42,704 bases of DNA. Origin: Clostridia bacterium. GTDB lineage: Bacteria; Bacillota; Clostridia; Oscillospirales; SIG627. The stretch lies in the NCBI GenBank assembly GCA_017467865.1, contig JAFUKG010000007.1, forward strand, positions 1 to 42,704. Reading direction: 5' to 3'. Made by a program: the position numbers and the translations under genes. How positions within the stretch are numbered: position 1 is the first letter of the stretch; each line of letters starts with the position of its first letter. Below the pieces are notes generated by a model. It was not told where the DNA came from and searched no databases. It saw only the letters and a program-made list of their open reading frames with translations. Shown piece by piece: positions 32,716 to 40,392 of the stretch.

Positions 32716-35304
32716 ATGAATGCACAAAAATTTACTCAAAAATCACTTGAGGCGCTGAACCGCGCTCAGGGACTTACAATAGAATATTCAAACTCACAGA
32801 TGGAAGCCTGCCATCTGCTCTTTGCACTGCTCGCCGACGAAGAGGGACTCATTCCCCAGCTTCTTATAAAAATGGAGCTTGACCCCACGGCAGTGGCGTC
32901 AAATGCCGAAAAGCTCATATCTGCACTTCCCAAGGTTTCGGGAGGGGCAAGGGAGGCTGACAGAGTATATATATCGGCAGACGTTGACAGAGTATTAAAC
33001 CTTTCCGAGAAAAAGGCAGACGCTATGAAGGATGACTTCGTTTCGGTAGAGCATATTTTCCTTGCTCTCATCGAAGGAAACGCCAAGGACGTTTCAAAGC
33101 TCTTTTCCCTTTACGGCATTGACCGTGAGAAATTTTTATCGGCGCTGTCAACTGTCAGAAAAAACGCGAGAGTAACAAGCGACAATCCCGAAGAGACCTA
33201 CGATGCTCTTTCTAAATATGGAACAGACCTTGTGGAGCGCGCCCGCACAAAGAAGCCCGACCCCGTTATAGGGCGTGATGATGAAATAAGAAACGTAGTG
33301 AGAATTCTATCACGTAAGACTAAAAACAATCCCGTTCTTATCGGCGAGCCCGGTGTAGGTAAAACGGCGATTGCCGAGGGACTTGCCCAGCGTATCGTCA
33401 AGGGTGACGTTCCCGCATCCCTTAAGGACAAGACGGTTTTCGCTCTGGATATGGGTGCTCTCATTGCAGGTGCCAAGTACAGAGGAGAATTTGAAGAGAG
33501 GCTTAAGGCGGTGCTGTCCGAGGTATCCAAGAGCGAGGGCAGGATAATACTCTTTATTGACGAGCTTCACACGATTGTAGGTGCAGGAAAGACCGACGGA
33601 GCCATGGATGCGGGAAATCTTTTGAAGCCCCTTCTTGCCCGCGGTGAGCTGCACTGCATTGGTGCTACCACTCTTGACGAGTACAGAAAGTATATTGAAA
33701 AGGACCCCGCCCTTGAGCGCCGTTTCCAGCCTGTCCTTGTAGGAGAGCCCACCGTTGATGACACCGTTGCCATCCTCAGAGGACTCAAGGAGCGTTATGA
33801 AGTATTCCACGGCGTTAAGATTCAGGACTCGGCTCTCATTTCGGCGGCGACCCTTTCAAACCGCTATATAACTGACCGTTTTCTTCCGGACAAGGCTATA
33901 GACCTTGTTGATGAAGCCTGCGCTATGATAAGGACGGAAATCGACTCTCTGCCCATTGAGCTTGACGTGATACAGAGAAAAATAATTCAGCACGAGATTG
34001 AAGAGGCGGCTCTTTCCAAGGAGACCGACAAGCTCTCTTTAGAGCATCTTGAAGAGATAAAGCGTGAGCTTTCGGCAATGCGTGATGAGTTCCGCGGGCT
34101 TCAAGCAAAGTGGGAGAATGAAAAGTCATCTATTACTAACCTCAGAAAGCTTCGCGAAGAGCTTGAGGACGTAAACTACGAAATAGAAAAAGCAGAGAGC
34201 GTTTACGACCTGAACCGTGCGGCGGAGTTAAAGTACAAGATAAAGCCCGAGCTTATGGCGAAAATAGAGGAAGCAGAAAAAACGGCGTCCTCTGGCAAGA
34301 GTCTTCTTCGCGACAAAGTGACAGAGGAAGAAATAGCGAGAATTGTTGAGCGTTGGACGGGCATTCCCGTAAGTAAGCTTGTTGAGGGTGAAAAGGATAA
34401 GCTTTTAAATCTTGAGTCCATTCTTCACAAGAGAGTTATCGGGCAGGATGAAGCGGTAGTATCGGTGACAGAAGCAATTCTCCGTTCCCGTGCGGGAATA
34501 CAAGACCCCGATAAGCCCATTGGCTCATTCCTCTTCCTCGGTCCCACGGGCGTGGGTAAGACAGAGCTTGCAAAGACTCTCGCCGAAAGTCTTTTCGACG
34601 ATGAAAAGAATATGGTGAGAATTGATATGTCGGAGTATATGGAGAAGTTCTCGGTATCCAGACTTATCGGTGCCCCTCCAGGCTACGTAGGATATGACGA
34701 GGGCGGTCAGCTCACCGAGGCTGTAAGACGCCGTCCTTACTCGGTTGTACTTTTCGACGAAATTGAAAAGGCACACCCCGACGTATTCAACGTGCTCTTA
34801 CAAGTCCTTGACGATGGGCGCATTACCGACTCGCAGGGTAGGACGGTGGACTTCAAGAACACGGTTATTATCCTCACCTCAAATCTCGGCTCTCCCCTCA
34901 TTCTGGACGCAATAGAAAAAACGGGTGAAATAGGAGAGGACACGAGAAGGGATATAAATCTGATACTGAGGCAGAATTTCAGACCCGAATTCTTAAACCG
35001 ACTTGACGAGACTATAATCTTCACGCCTCTTTCAAAGGAGCACATCACGAAGATTATAGACCTTACACTCGACGCACTGCGTAATAGACTGTCAAGTCAA
35101 AGGATAAATCTTGAAGTGACTGAGAGTGCAAAGTCATTTATTGCCAACAACGGCTATGACCCGCAGTTCGGTGCAAGACCCTTGAAGCGTTACGTCAGAC
35201 AAACGGTTGAAACTCTCGTTGCGAAAAAGATAATCGAGGGCAACATCAGCGAAGGCGATACTCTCACGGTTGACCTTGAAGGAGAAGAAATTGTTATAAG
35301 GTAA
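32716..35304 (+). CDS. clpB: ATP-dependent disaggregase ClpB
   Basis: The 862-residue Hsp100 protein threads aggregated proteins through a hexameric ring with DnaK help. It has two N-terminal Clp repeats, AAA domain 1 (Walker A G-E-P-G-V-G-K-T about 210; Walker [10 protein letters not shown]), a coiled-coil middle domain of about 100 residues (E-E-A-A-L-S-K-E through the K/E-rich helices) and AAA domain 2 (G-P-T-G-V-G-K-T about 609; [10 protein letters not shown]). The long middle domain separates it from ClpC. No ClpP-binding loop is visible. An upstream in-frame GTG at 32707 overlaps the GAGGTG RBS, so the ATG at 32716 is chosen. Regulation by HrcA is indicated by the CIRCE box. Confidence 0.93.
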   Translation: MNAQKFTQKSLEALNRAQGLTIEYSNSQMEACHLLFALLADEEGLIPQLLIKMELDPTAVASNAEKLISALPKVSGGAREADRVYISADVDRVLNLSEKKADAMKDDFVSVEHIFLALIEGNAKDVSKLFSLYGIDREKFLSALSTVRKNARVTSDNPEETYDALSKYGTDLVERARTKKPDPVIGRDDEIRNVVRILSRKTKNNPVLIGEPGVGKTAIAEGLAQRIVKGDVPASLKDKTVFALDMGALIAGAKYRGEFEERLKAVLSEVSKSEGRIILFIDELHTIVGAGKTDGAMDAGNLLKPLLARGELHCIGATTLDEYRKYIEKDPALERRFQPVLVGEPTVDDTVAILRGLKERYEVFHGVKIQDSALISAATLSNRYITDRFLPDKAIDLVDEACAMIRTEIDSLPIELDVIQRKIIQHEIEEAALSKETDKLSLEHLEEIKRELSAMRDEFRGLQAKWENEKSSITNLRKLREELEDVNYEIEKAESVYDLNRAAELKYKIKPELMAKIEEAEKTASSGKSLLRDKVTEEEIARIVERWTGIPVSKLVEGEKDKLLNLESILHKRVIGQDEAVVSVTEAILRSRAGIQDPDKPIGSFLFLGPTGVGKTELAKTLAESLFDDEKNMVRIDMSEYMEKFSVSRLIGAPPGYVGYDEGGQLTEAVRRRPYSVVLFDEIEKAHPDVFNVLLQVLDDGRITDSQGRTVDFKNTVIILTSNLGSPLILDAIEKTGEIGEDTRRDINLILRQNFRPEFLNRLDETIIFTPLSKEHITKIIDLTLDALRNRLSSQRINLEVTESAKSFIANNGYDPQFGARPLKRYVRQTVETLVAKKIIEGNISEGDTLTVDLEGEEIVIR

Positions 35305-35307
35305 TAT

Positions 35308-35347
35308 ATAAGAGGGGAAACTTTTTAGTCAAAAAGTTTCCCCTCTT
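35308..35347. terminator. Stem-loop after clpB, member of a terminator-linked repeat family
   Basis: AAGAGGGGAAACTTTTT (35310-35326) pairs with AAAAAGTTTCCCCTCTT (35331-35347). It is followed by CTCCCTTTTAAAAACTTTTA. The same two-part arrangement occurs at 36002-36060 and, inverted, at about 1943-2015. It lies between convergent genes and may terminate both. Confidence 0.65.
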
Positions 35348-35381
35348 ACTCCCTTTTAAAAACTTTTAGTATTTGAAAATA

Positions 35382-35684
35382 TCAATACATACTAATCATG
35401 GTAATCATAAATGAAAATACAAATGAGACTACAAACGAAATAGCCCATGAAATAATCGCTGTTATTCCGCAAGCACGAGCTTTTTTCGGGACTTCTTTGT
35501 GTTTGACAGCCCAATATATAAAGCCGAACAAAGGAATTAAAGCAGATAGAACACAAAAGCCTATGCTAACTTGATCGTTTTCAATTTGTTGAGGTATCGT
35601 AGCGTTAACAACCGCACACCCACAATTAGGACAAACAATAGCCTCATCTAAAATCTCTTTTCCGCATTTTGAACAATATTTCAC
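35382..35684 (-). CDS. Small zinc-ribbon membrane protein
   Basis: The 100-residue protein starts with a zinc ribbon (C-S-K-C-G...C-P-N-C-G, residues 4-23), followed by two hydrophobic segments (about 42-60 and 72-97). Proteins with this plan are common in Clostridia and have no assigned function. It starts at GTG, with AAAGGATG nine bases upstream. It is divergent from the XRE regulator at 35794 and its promoter is covered by a perfect palindrome, so it is probably repressed by that regulator. Confidence 0.7.
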   Translation of the reverse strand: MKYCSKCGKEILDEAIVCPNCGCAVVNATIPQQIENDQVSIGFCVLSALIPLFGFIYWAVKHKEVPKKARACGITAIISWAISFVVSFVFSFMITMISMY

Positions 35685-35710
35685 TTTTACACATCCTTTC
35701 TTATCTAATG

Positions 35711-35785
35711 TTTACATTATATAATGTAAACGTCTATTTGTCAAGTGTTTTGGGGATATATAATTTTTACATTAGATAATGTGGA
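35711..35785. promoter_or_regulatory. Divergent promoter region with two palindromic operators
   Basis: On the minus strand TTGACA (35744-35739), 17 bases, TATAAT (35721-35716) drives the zinc-ribbon gene. The perfect palindrome TTTACATTATATAATGTAAA (35711-35730) covers its -10. A second, imperfect copy, TTTACATTAGATAATGTGGA (35766-35785), overlaps the start region and RBS of the XRE gene. The XRE promoter itself may be TTGTCA-15-TATAAT (35738-35764), a short spacer. The pattern predicts autoregulation by the XRE protein. Confidence 0.7.
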
Positions 35786-35793
35786 GGTGTATT

Positions 35794-35997
35794 ATGAAAC
35801 TGAGAATACTTGACATATTAAAGGAAAAAGGTAAAACCAAATACTGGCTTTATATACAACTGGGGCTAAGCTATCAGAATTTTAATAAAATGGTGAATAA
35901 TCAAACAGGCAGTATCAAATTTGAAAATCTGCAAAATCTTTGTGACATACTTGAATGTACTCCCAACGATTTGTTTGAGGAATATTATAAGAAATAA
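35794..35997 (+). CDS. Small XRE-family regulator (Cro/CI-type helix-turn-helix)
   Basis: The 67-residue protein is little more than one helix-turn-helix domain (L-G-L-S-Y-Q-N-F-N-K-M-V-N-N, then F-E-N-L-Q-N-L-C-D-I-L-E-C-T-P-N-D-L-F), as in YozG-like regulators of Firmicutes. GGAGGTG, five bases before ATG 35794, fixes the start; an in-frame start at 35779 lies within the operator. It is divergent from the zinc-ribbon protein gene and very likely binds the two palindromes between them. Confidence 0.82.
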   Translation: MKLRILDILKEKGKTKYWLYIQLGLSYQNFNKMVNNQTGSIKFENLQNLCDILECTPNDLFEEYYKK

Positions 35998-36001
35998 TAT
36001 T

Positions 36002-36060
36002 GAGGGGGAACTTTTTAGACAAAAAGTTCCCCCTCCTGCTCCCCTTCAAAAACTTTTATA
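36002..36060 (+). terminator. Stem-loop after the XRE gene, terminator-linked repeat copy
   Basis: GAGGGGGAACTTTTT (36002-36016) pairs with AAAAAGTTCCCCCTC (36021-36035), followed by CTGCTCCCCTTCAAAAACTT. The sequence closely parallels 35310-35375. Confidence 0.65.
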
Positions 36061-36086
36061 ATTTTATAGAATAAAGTAAAAATATG

Positions 36087-36095
36087 TGATATAAT
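36087..36095 (+). promoter_or_regulatory. Extended -10 promoter of the patatin-like gene
   Basis: TGATATAAT gives an extended -10 (TATAAT at 36090-36095). No good -35 is visible at 16-18 bases. Confidence 0.45.
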
Positions 36096-36126
36096 ATTTC
36101 ATATAAACAAAAAAGTAGGTAGTTTT

Positions 36127-36972
36127 ATGAAAAGAGGACTTATTTTAGAGGGCGGTGCCATGAGGGGGTTATTCACGGCAGGAGTGATGGACGTACTCAT
36201 GGAAAACGGAGTAGACTTTGACGGAGTTATAGGTGTGTCGGCGGGGGCGGCGTTTGGCTGCAACTACAAGTCGGGGCAGATAGGCAGAGTGCTTCGTTAC
36301 AACACTCGCTTTTGCCGTGACAAGCGTTATGCGGGGTGGCGTGTGCTAATAAAAACAGGTAATATTTACAGCACCGAGTTTTGCTATGGCGAGGTACCCT
36401 TAAAGCATGACGTTTTCGATTTTCAAGCCTTCGAGAAGAGTCCTATGGAATTCTGGGTGGTTGCTACCGACCTGGAAACAGGTGAGGCGGTCTACCATAA
36501 ATACGAGGGAATGCATGACCACGGATTTGACTGGATAAGGGCGTCTGCATCAATGCCTTTGGTATCTCAAATTGTAGAAATTGACGGGCAGAAGCTTCTC
36601 GACGGGGGAATCGCAGATTCTATTCCCGTGAAGTACTTTGAAAATTCGGGCTATGACAGAAACGTTGTAGTTCTCACTCAGCCCAAGGACTACCGAAAGG
36701 GTAAAAACCGTGCTATGCCCTTTATGAAAATGAAATATAAAAAGTACCCTGAATTTATCGAGACCGCAAAAAGGCGTCACAAGGTTTACAATGAAACGCT
36801 GGACTATCTGAAAGAAAAAGAAAATGCGGGAGACGTAATCGTTATCAGACCGGACTGCGACCTGCCTGTCGGCAAGGTGGAAAAGAATCCCACGAACCTG
36901 CAAAAGGCTTACGAGATGGGTAGAGGGGCAGCAGAGAAAAGAATAGAGGAAATAAAGGAATATTTGAAATAG
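36127..36972 (+). CDS. Patatin-like phospholipase family protein
   Basis: The 281-residue protein has the patatin catalytic pieces: an oxyanion loop G-G-A-M-R-G near residue 9, the nucleophile elbow G-V-S-A-G near residue 37, and the catalytic Asp in D-G-G near residue 158. It lacks a signal peptide, so it is expected to hydrolyse acyl esters of lipids inside the cell or at the membrane's inner face. The family is common as a stand-alone gene in Clostridia (YjjU-like). The RBS (AGGTAG) is modest. A terminator stem follows at 36976-36997. Confidence 0.87.
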   Translation: MKRGLILEGGAMRGLFTAGVMDVLMENGVDFDGVIGVSAGAAFGCNYKSGQIGRVLRYNTRFCRDKRYAGWRVLIKTGNIYSTEFCYGEVPLKHDVFDFQAFEKSPMEFWVVATDLETGEAVYHKYEGMHDHGFDWIRASASMPLVSQIVEIDGQKLLDGGIADSIPVKYFENSGYDRNVVVLTQPKDYRKGKNRAMPFMKMKYKKYPEFIETAKRRHKVYNETLDYLKEKENAGDVIVIRPDCDLPVGKVEKNPTNLQKAYEMGRGAAEKRIEEIKEYLK

Positions 36973-36975
36973 CAA

Positions 36976-36997
36976 AAAGAGGCTTGAGAGCCTCTTT
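36976..36997 (+). terminator. Terminator of the patatin-like gene
   Basis: AAAGAGGCT and AGCCTCTTT pair around TGAG; the T-run is part of the stem. Confidence 0.6.
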
Positions 36998-37118
36998 GAA
37001 TGAAGAATGATGAATGATGAATTGTGGATAATTTCGCTTTTAGCGAAATTTACAATTAATTTTAATTTGCCTTTAGGCAAATTTCCCTAAATTCTGCATT
37101 CTGCATTTTGCATTGAAT
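36998..37118. repeat. Repeat element with inverted ends and two hairpins
   Basis: Left end TGAAGAATGATGAATGATGA, right end AAATTCTGCATTCTGCATT. Inside are AATTTCGC/GCGAAATT and AATTTGCC/GGCAAATT. The hairpin sequences differ from those at 1860-2085, but the AATTCTGCATTCTGCATT end is the same, suggesting a family with conserved ends and variable internal stems. Confidence 0.5.
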
Positions 37119-37119
37119 A

Positions 37120-37149
37120 AAAATGAGTGCCTTTATAGGCACTCATTTT
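37120..37149 (-). terminator. Terminator of the G5/3D-domain protein gene
   Basis: AAAATGAGTGCC pairs with GGCACTCATTTT around TTTATA. It touches the stop codon, and A/T tracts flank both sides. Confidence 0.75.
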
Positions 37150-38141
37150 CATTCAAGTATATAGGCTCTCATTTTACGTCTGCCGAATATCACACATTCC
37201 TCTTCGGTGTCAAGGAAAACGTCGATACGAAGTCCTTTTATACCGCCGCCGATATCCTCGGCACGGCAAACTCCGTAGTCTCCGTAGTTTCCGATAACGT
37301 AAACGTTGGAGCCAAGGTCGATATTTCTTGGGTCAACTGCTATGATGCCAACCTCTGCCACGGTTCCCATATAAGTGGGATCGCCTGTATGAGTATAGGC
37401 AGTTGCGGTAACGTCGAGATAATAAGAGTAGTTATAGCTCTTTCCGTCGGGTGCAAGGAAGGTACCGCCGACGCCCTTAAGTATCTCTTCGGTAACGGGG
37501 GCTGTGTATCTGTCGAAGTTCACTGCTTCGTCGGTAGGCTCTCCGTTAATATGCTTGGTACGTACTACCTTCTGAGAAGAGCCGTTAACGCCCGCTGTCT
37601 GAATTTTTGTAGTACCCTTGGGAATAGTTTGTGTCTCTATGGTGACACTTTGGTAGGGGATGACCTCTTCGATAATCTCTTCCACGTAGGTGACACTGTC
37701 AATCTCAAGTGTCATTCCGTAGGAAACCACGGTATCAAGAGAGTGACTTAACACGTCGTGCTCGTTGAGAGTTATACTGAAGTGGTCAATGATATCGGAT
37801 ATTGTAGCATTGTCTCCTTCGTATTCACCAAGCTTTACTCCGTGATAAAATACTCCTGTTCGGGGAACAATAGCAGAGGTAGCCGCAGCGCTGAGCTCTG
37901 TGTCTATTACCTCATTCGTACCTTGTGGGTGGGAAGGAACGTATCCCGCCTCAGGAGACAACATGGCAGTGCGCGCAATCAGAAAAACAATTAAAAGGGA
38001 CAAAACCACCGCAAGTACGTATGCTGAATATTTTGCAAACCGTCCTATCAATCCCATAAGCTTCTCGTTTGTTTTGCGTACGGGAAAAGCTGAAATAACG
38101 TCAGCTGAAGAAAGGATACGGCTGCTTCTTTTTTCGTACAT
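37149..38141 (-). CDS. YabE-like cell-wall protein with G5 and 3D domains
   Basis: The 330-residue protein has one membrane segment (about residues 36-56), then a DUF348-like stretch (F-Y-H-G-V-K-L-G...I-S-D-I-I-D-H), a G5 domain (I-P-Y-Q-S-V-T-I-E-T to K-V-V-R-T-K-H-I-N-G-E) and a C-terminal 3D domain with its three aspartates (A-V-D-P-R, A-E-D-I-G-G-G-I-K-G and R-I-D-V-F). The 3D domain has the double-psi barrel catalytic core of MltA/Rpf-type lytic enzymes, so it probably cleaves peptidoglycan outside the membrane. The domain order matches Bacillus YabE. AAAGGTG lies upstream at a slightly long spacing. Confidence 0.88.
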   Translation of the reverse strand: MYEKRSSRILSSADVISAFPVRKTNEKLMGLIGRFAKYSAYVLAVVLSLLIVFLIARTAMLSPEAGYVPSHPQGTNEVIDTELSAAATSAIVPRTGVFYHGVKLGEYEGDNATISDIIDHFSITLNEHDVLSHSLDTVVSYGMTLEIDSVTYVEEIIEEVIPYQSVTIETQTIPKGTTKIQTAGVNGSSQKVVRTKHINGEPTDEAVNFDRYTAPVTEEILKGVGGTFLAPDGKSYNYSYYLDVTATAYTHTGDPTYMGTVAEVGIIAVDPRNIDLGSNVYVIGNYGDYGVCRAEDIGGGIKGLRIDVFLDTEEECVIFGRRKMRAYILE

Positions 38142-38183
38142 TTAAAGTCTGCACCTTTCTGAAATTATTTGATTTCGTGACAC

Positions 38184-38212
38184 ATTATACAATCATTTTT
38201 TGAATTTGTCAA
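38184..38212 (-). promoter_or_regulatory. Consensus sigma-A promoter of the YabE-like gene
   Basis: On the minus strand TTGACA (38212-38207), 17 bases, TATAAT (38189-38184). Confidence 0.85.
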
Positions 38213-38517
38213 GCAAAATAAGGATTTTTTGATTTTTGATGCCTGAAAGTATTACGATTTTTCGTAATTTATTCGTTAAAATCAGGATATTTTTAGAGAA
38301 AAAATGAAGTGTAAAGTTTTGGAAAAATAAGGAGTAAACGTGCGTCCTTTCTACCATTATATTATAATGGTGTAATTTTTAGTAAAAGAATTTTTGACAG
38401 AAATTGGGTCAAAAAAACGCCTTCGTAAATTTTTTTGAAAAAATACTGAAAAATTTTTATTTTTTATTAAAAAACAATAATTTTAGAAAGACGAAAGATT
38501 TTTTTTGCAAAAACATC
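38213..38517. other. A/T-rich intergenic stretch without a gene
   Basis: No reading frame with an RBS is found on either strand. Two small stems are visible: ATTACGA/TCGTAAT (about 38251-38268) and ACCATTATA/TATAATGGT (about 38353-38372). The right half is nearly pure A/T, as is common upstream of strong tRNA promoters. Confidence 0.5.
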
Positions 38518-38546
38518 TTGACAATTTTTAAAAGATAGTATATACT
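38518..38546 (+). promoter_or_regulatory. Consensus promoter of tRNA-Gln
   Basis: TTGACA (38518-38523), 17 bases, TATACT (38541-38546), with an A/T-rich upstream region. Confidence 0.85.
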
Positions 38547-38566
38547 TTAAGGCGTCAATTGAACAT

Positions 38567-38640
38567 TGCGGAATTGTGTAAAGGTAGCACGACAGACTCT
38601 GACTCTGTTTGTCTGGGTTCGAATCCTAGTTCCGCAGCCA
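38567..38640 (+). tRNA. tRNA-Gln (anticodon CTG)
   Basis: The acceptor arm TGCGGAA pairs with TTCCGCA, followed by discriminator G and an encoded CCA. The anticodon stem ACAGA/TCTGT holds the loop CTCTGAC, so the anticodon is CTG. The T arm reads CTGGG, TTCGAAT, CCTAG. It stands alone, with its own promoter and terminator. Confidence 0.95.
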
Positions 38641-38643
38641 AAA

Positions 38644-38672
38644 GCTCCAACTCATATGAGTTGGAGTTTTTT
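38644..38672 (+). terminator. Terminator of tRNA-Gln
   Basis: CTCCAACTC (38645-38653) pairs with GAGTTGGAG (38658-38666) around ATAT, followed by six T. Confidence 0.85.
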
Positions 38673-38674
38673 AT

Positions 38675-38870
38675 CCAAGCCACAGGCTTGGCATATCATC
38701 ACCGCTCGGAGTGCGGTGTATATCATCAACAACGGCAAGCCGTTGTTGTATATCATCACGCTTTAGCGTGTATCTTTTTCTGCGGCTTGATGATATACAA
38801 CACTTCGTGTTGATGATATACAATTCATACTGAATTGATGATATACAATGGCTTCGCCATTGATTTTTTT
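38675..38870. repeat. Two-sided array of seven hairpins with constant 10-base spacers
   Basis: Hairpins, in order: CCAAGCC/GGCTTGG (38675-38691), CACCGC/GCGGTG (38700-38718), CAACAACGG/CCGTTGTTG (38727-38748), CACGC/GCGTG (38757-38770), CAACAC/GTGTTG (38798-38812), CAATTCA/TGAATTG (38821-38837) and CAATGGC/GCCATTG (38846-38862). Between the first four the spacer is (C/T)ATATCATCA; between the last three and before them it is the reverse complement, TGATGATATA. A short unique stretch, TTTTTCTGCGGCT (38775-38787), is the centre. Stems are all different and perfectly paired. The last hairpin is followed by seven T. Confidence 0.8.
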
Positions 38871-38915
38871 AATGAAACTACCTCCAACAAGCAAAACACT
38901 GACAAATAGCTCGAA

Positions 38916-38939
38916 AACCACCCTATCGGGTGGTTTTTT
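38916..38939 (+). terminator. Terminator downstream of the hairpin array
   Basis: AACCACCC pairs with GGGTGGTT around TATC and is followed on the plus strand by TTTTA. A shorter T-run exists on the minus strand, where it could serve the XRE gene at 38961. Confidence 0.7.
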
Positions 38940-38960
38940 ATATACGAGCCGTCTCTCATT

Positions 38961-39194
38961 TTAAAGCATATTTTCTATTTCCTTAACTATATCGCTCATA
39001 TTCATTTTCAGCGCTTGGCTTATTCTATAAAGGGTTTCTAAAGTCGGCTTTCTCTCCCCTCTCTCTATGGCGCTTAAATGTGTCCTTCCTATATCGGCAA
39101 AGCCACTCAAAACCTCCTGAGACATTCCTTTTTGTTTTCTGCAATTTGCTATCGCTTCTCCTACTATTTTAGAATCAAGATATATTTCTGACAT
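38961..39194 (-). CDS. XRE-family helix-turn-helix regulator
   Basis: The 77-residue protein is a single Cro/CI-type helix-turn-helix domain: I-A-N-C-R-K-Q-K-G-M-S-Q-E-V-L-S, then I-G-R-T-H-L-S-A-I-E-R-G-E-R-K-P-T-L-E-T-L-Y-R-I. AGAGGTG before the ATG at 39194 fixes the start; an in-frame ATG at 39257 would run through the divergent promoter. It is transcribed away from the VanZ-like/DUF5067 pair and probably controls it through AACACA-type repeats in the shared region. Confidence 0.85.
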   Translation of the reverse strand: MSEIYLDSKIVGEAIANCRKQKGMSQEVLSGFADIGRTHLSAIERGERKPTLETLYRISQALKMNMSDIVKEIENML

Positions 39195-39239
39195 ATTATC
39201 ACCTCTGCAATAATTGTAGAGTTTTTTTGTGATTTTTAT

Positions 39240-39279
39240 GAACACATATGTTGACAAAAGAACACATTTGTGTTATAAT
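39240..39279 (+). promoter_or_regulatory. Consensus promoter with two operator-like repeats
   Basis: TTGACA (39251-39256), 17 bases, TATAAT (39274-39279). Within it, AACACATTTGTGTT (39261-39274) is a perfect 6-base inverted repeat and GAACACATATGTT (39240-39252) a second related one. Both start with AACACAT, so one protein, most likely the divergent XRE regulator, could bind both and block the promoter. Confidence 0.7.
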
Positions 39280-39301
39280 TTTGCGGGTGGAAGAAAAAGC
39301 T

Positions 39302-39703
39302 ATGAAAAAACGCCATAAATTTATCTGTATCTTGATATGCCTTTTTTCGCTGACTTGCGGATTTCTGTCATATGTATTTTTCAGACCCGATACATATTTT
39401 CACGTCTGTGTAAAAGAGATAGTCAATATACCCGAAAGTAATTCTGACGGTTTGGTTACTTACATTTTCAAATACTATTTTTCGGATTTTGCATGGGCTT
39501 TCTCTCTGACAGTCTCTTTGTCACTTATACACAGCTTAAAGGATTCTGCTGTTATTTCATTCTTGTTCGGAGTAATATGGGAAATAATGCAAAAAATGAA
39601 AATCGTTAAAGGCACCTTTGATGTAGTTGACATATTGGTATATTTCATTGCCGTAATAATTTCTATTCAAACTATCAAATCAATAAAGAGGAGAATACCA
39701 TGA
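39302..39703 (+). CDS. Small membrane protein, VanZ-like
   Basis: The 133-residue protein has four hydrophobic segments. Its C-terminal half reads F-L-F-G-V-I-W-E-I-M-Q, then G-T-F-D-V-V-D-I-L-V-Y, which resembles the W-E-x-x-Q...F-D-x-x-D-[IL] pattern of VanZ-like proteins. The ATG at 39302 is chosen; the longer frame from 39248 begins inside the promoter. The RBS (GGTGGAAG) is weak. It overlaps the following gene by four bases, so the two are translationally coupled. Function is unknown; the VanZ call is by pattern only. Confidence 0.6.
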   Translation: MKKRHKFICILICLFSLTCGFLSYVFFRPDTYFHVCVKEIVNIPESNSDGLVTYIFKYYFSDFAWAFSLTVSLSLIHSLKDSAVISFLFGVIWEIMQKMKIVKGTFDVVDILVYFIAVIISIQTIKSIKRRIP

Positions 39704-40215
39704 AAAAAGTAATCAAAAGAACTATCCCTGCGATTTTGACAATCTGTGTACTTTTAGCCTTTGCCATTATGGCTATGAGCAGTTCATCAGAAAGTACAAC
39801 AGAAGAACAAGAAGCCGGAGAGACAGAAAACACAGTTAATACTGACAATGAAACTCTCGGAGACTACACTGTAACTATTGACAGCTGCCGTCTTGCCGAG
39901 GATTGGGATGGCAATCCTATCGCTATTGTGAAATACACCTTCACTAATAATTCCGATGAGGCATCATCCTTCAACGTAGCTTTTACGGACAGTGCATACC
40001 AAGACGGAGTGGAAATGGAGCATTGTTACTTCGCAGATGAAAGTGCAAACTATTCCGCCGACAATCAATCAAAGAAAATAAAGTCGGATACTTCTATTGA
40101 AGTCGAGGTGGCATACACATTAAACGACACAACTACCGACATACAAGTCGAGCTTGAAGAGTTCATCAGCTTCAATGATAAAATCATTACAAAGACCTTT
40201 AAAATTGCACAGTAA
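39700..40215 (+). CDS. DUF5067-type exported protein
   Basis: The 171-residue protein has a signal or anchor segment (about residues 9-27) without a lipobox Cys, an acidic Ser/Thr/Glu-rich linker to about residue 52, and a beta-sandwich domain with G-D-Y-T-V-T-I, Y-T-F-T-N-N-S-D-E-A-S-S-F, Y-Q-D-G-V-E-M-E and V-A-Y-T-L-N-D-T-T-T, the DUF5067 pattern of Firmicutes surface proteins. GAGGAG lies before the ATG inside the previous gene. A strong terminator follows. Role unknown. Confidence 0.75.
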   Translation: MKKVIKRTIPAILTICVLLAFAIMAMSSSSESTTEEQEAGETENTVNTDNETLGDYTVTIDSCRLAEDWDGNPIAIVKYTFTNNSDEASSFNVAFTDSAYQDGVEMEHCYFADESANYSADNQSKKIKSDTSIEVEVAYTLNDTTTDIQVELEEFISFNDKIITKTFKIAQ

Positions 40216-40218
40216 CCA

Positions 40219-40243
40219 AAAAGCCGTCGAAAGACGGCTTTTT
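40219..40243 (+). terminator. Terminator of the VanZ-like/DUF5067 pair
   Basis: AAGCCGTC pairs with GACGGCTT around GAAA, followed by T. Confidence 0.85.
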
Positions 40244-40256
40244 CTACACGCTGATA

Positions 40257-40296
40257 TTTATGATATCATGATATCATAATATCATGATATCATAAA
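40257..40296. repeat. 40-base near-continuous palindrome of ATGATATC units
   Basis: Arms 40257-40274 (starting TTTATGATATCATGATAT) and 40279-40296 are perfect complements around CATA. Each arm is itself built of nested ATGATATC/GATATCAT palindromes. No coding potential. The sequence up to 40392 holds nothing else I can name beyond CATTCTGCATTTAAT, the repeat-family end. Confidence 0.75.
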
Positions 40297-40392
40297 TAAG
40301 TTTTTTCAACGCAAAAATAACCTGCTCAGCATCATTCTGCATTTAATCCAACGGTGCATCGGAAAACTCCGCCCCCTAAGATACGATTAGAT

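Noticed and set aside
32716..35304. ClpC instead of ClpB
   Set aside because: The long coiled-coil middle domain of about 100 residues and the CIRCE box fit ClpB better; no ClpP-binding loop seen.
38675..38870. CRISPR array
   Set aside because: The repeated units are 10-base spacers around self-complementary stems of varying length, they invert halfway, and no cas genes are present.
38961..40215. Prophage or integrative element remnant
   Set aside because: No integrase, attachment repeat or phage structural gene is visible; only the tRNA neighbourhood hints at it.
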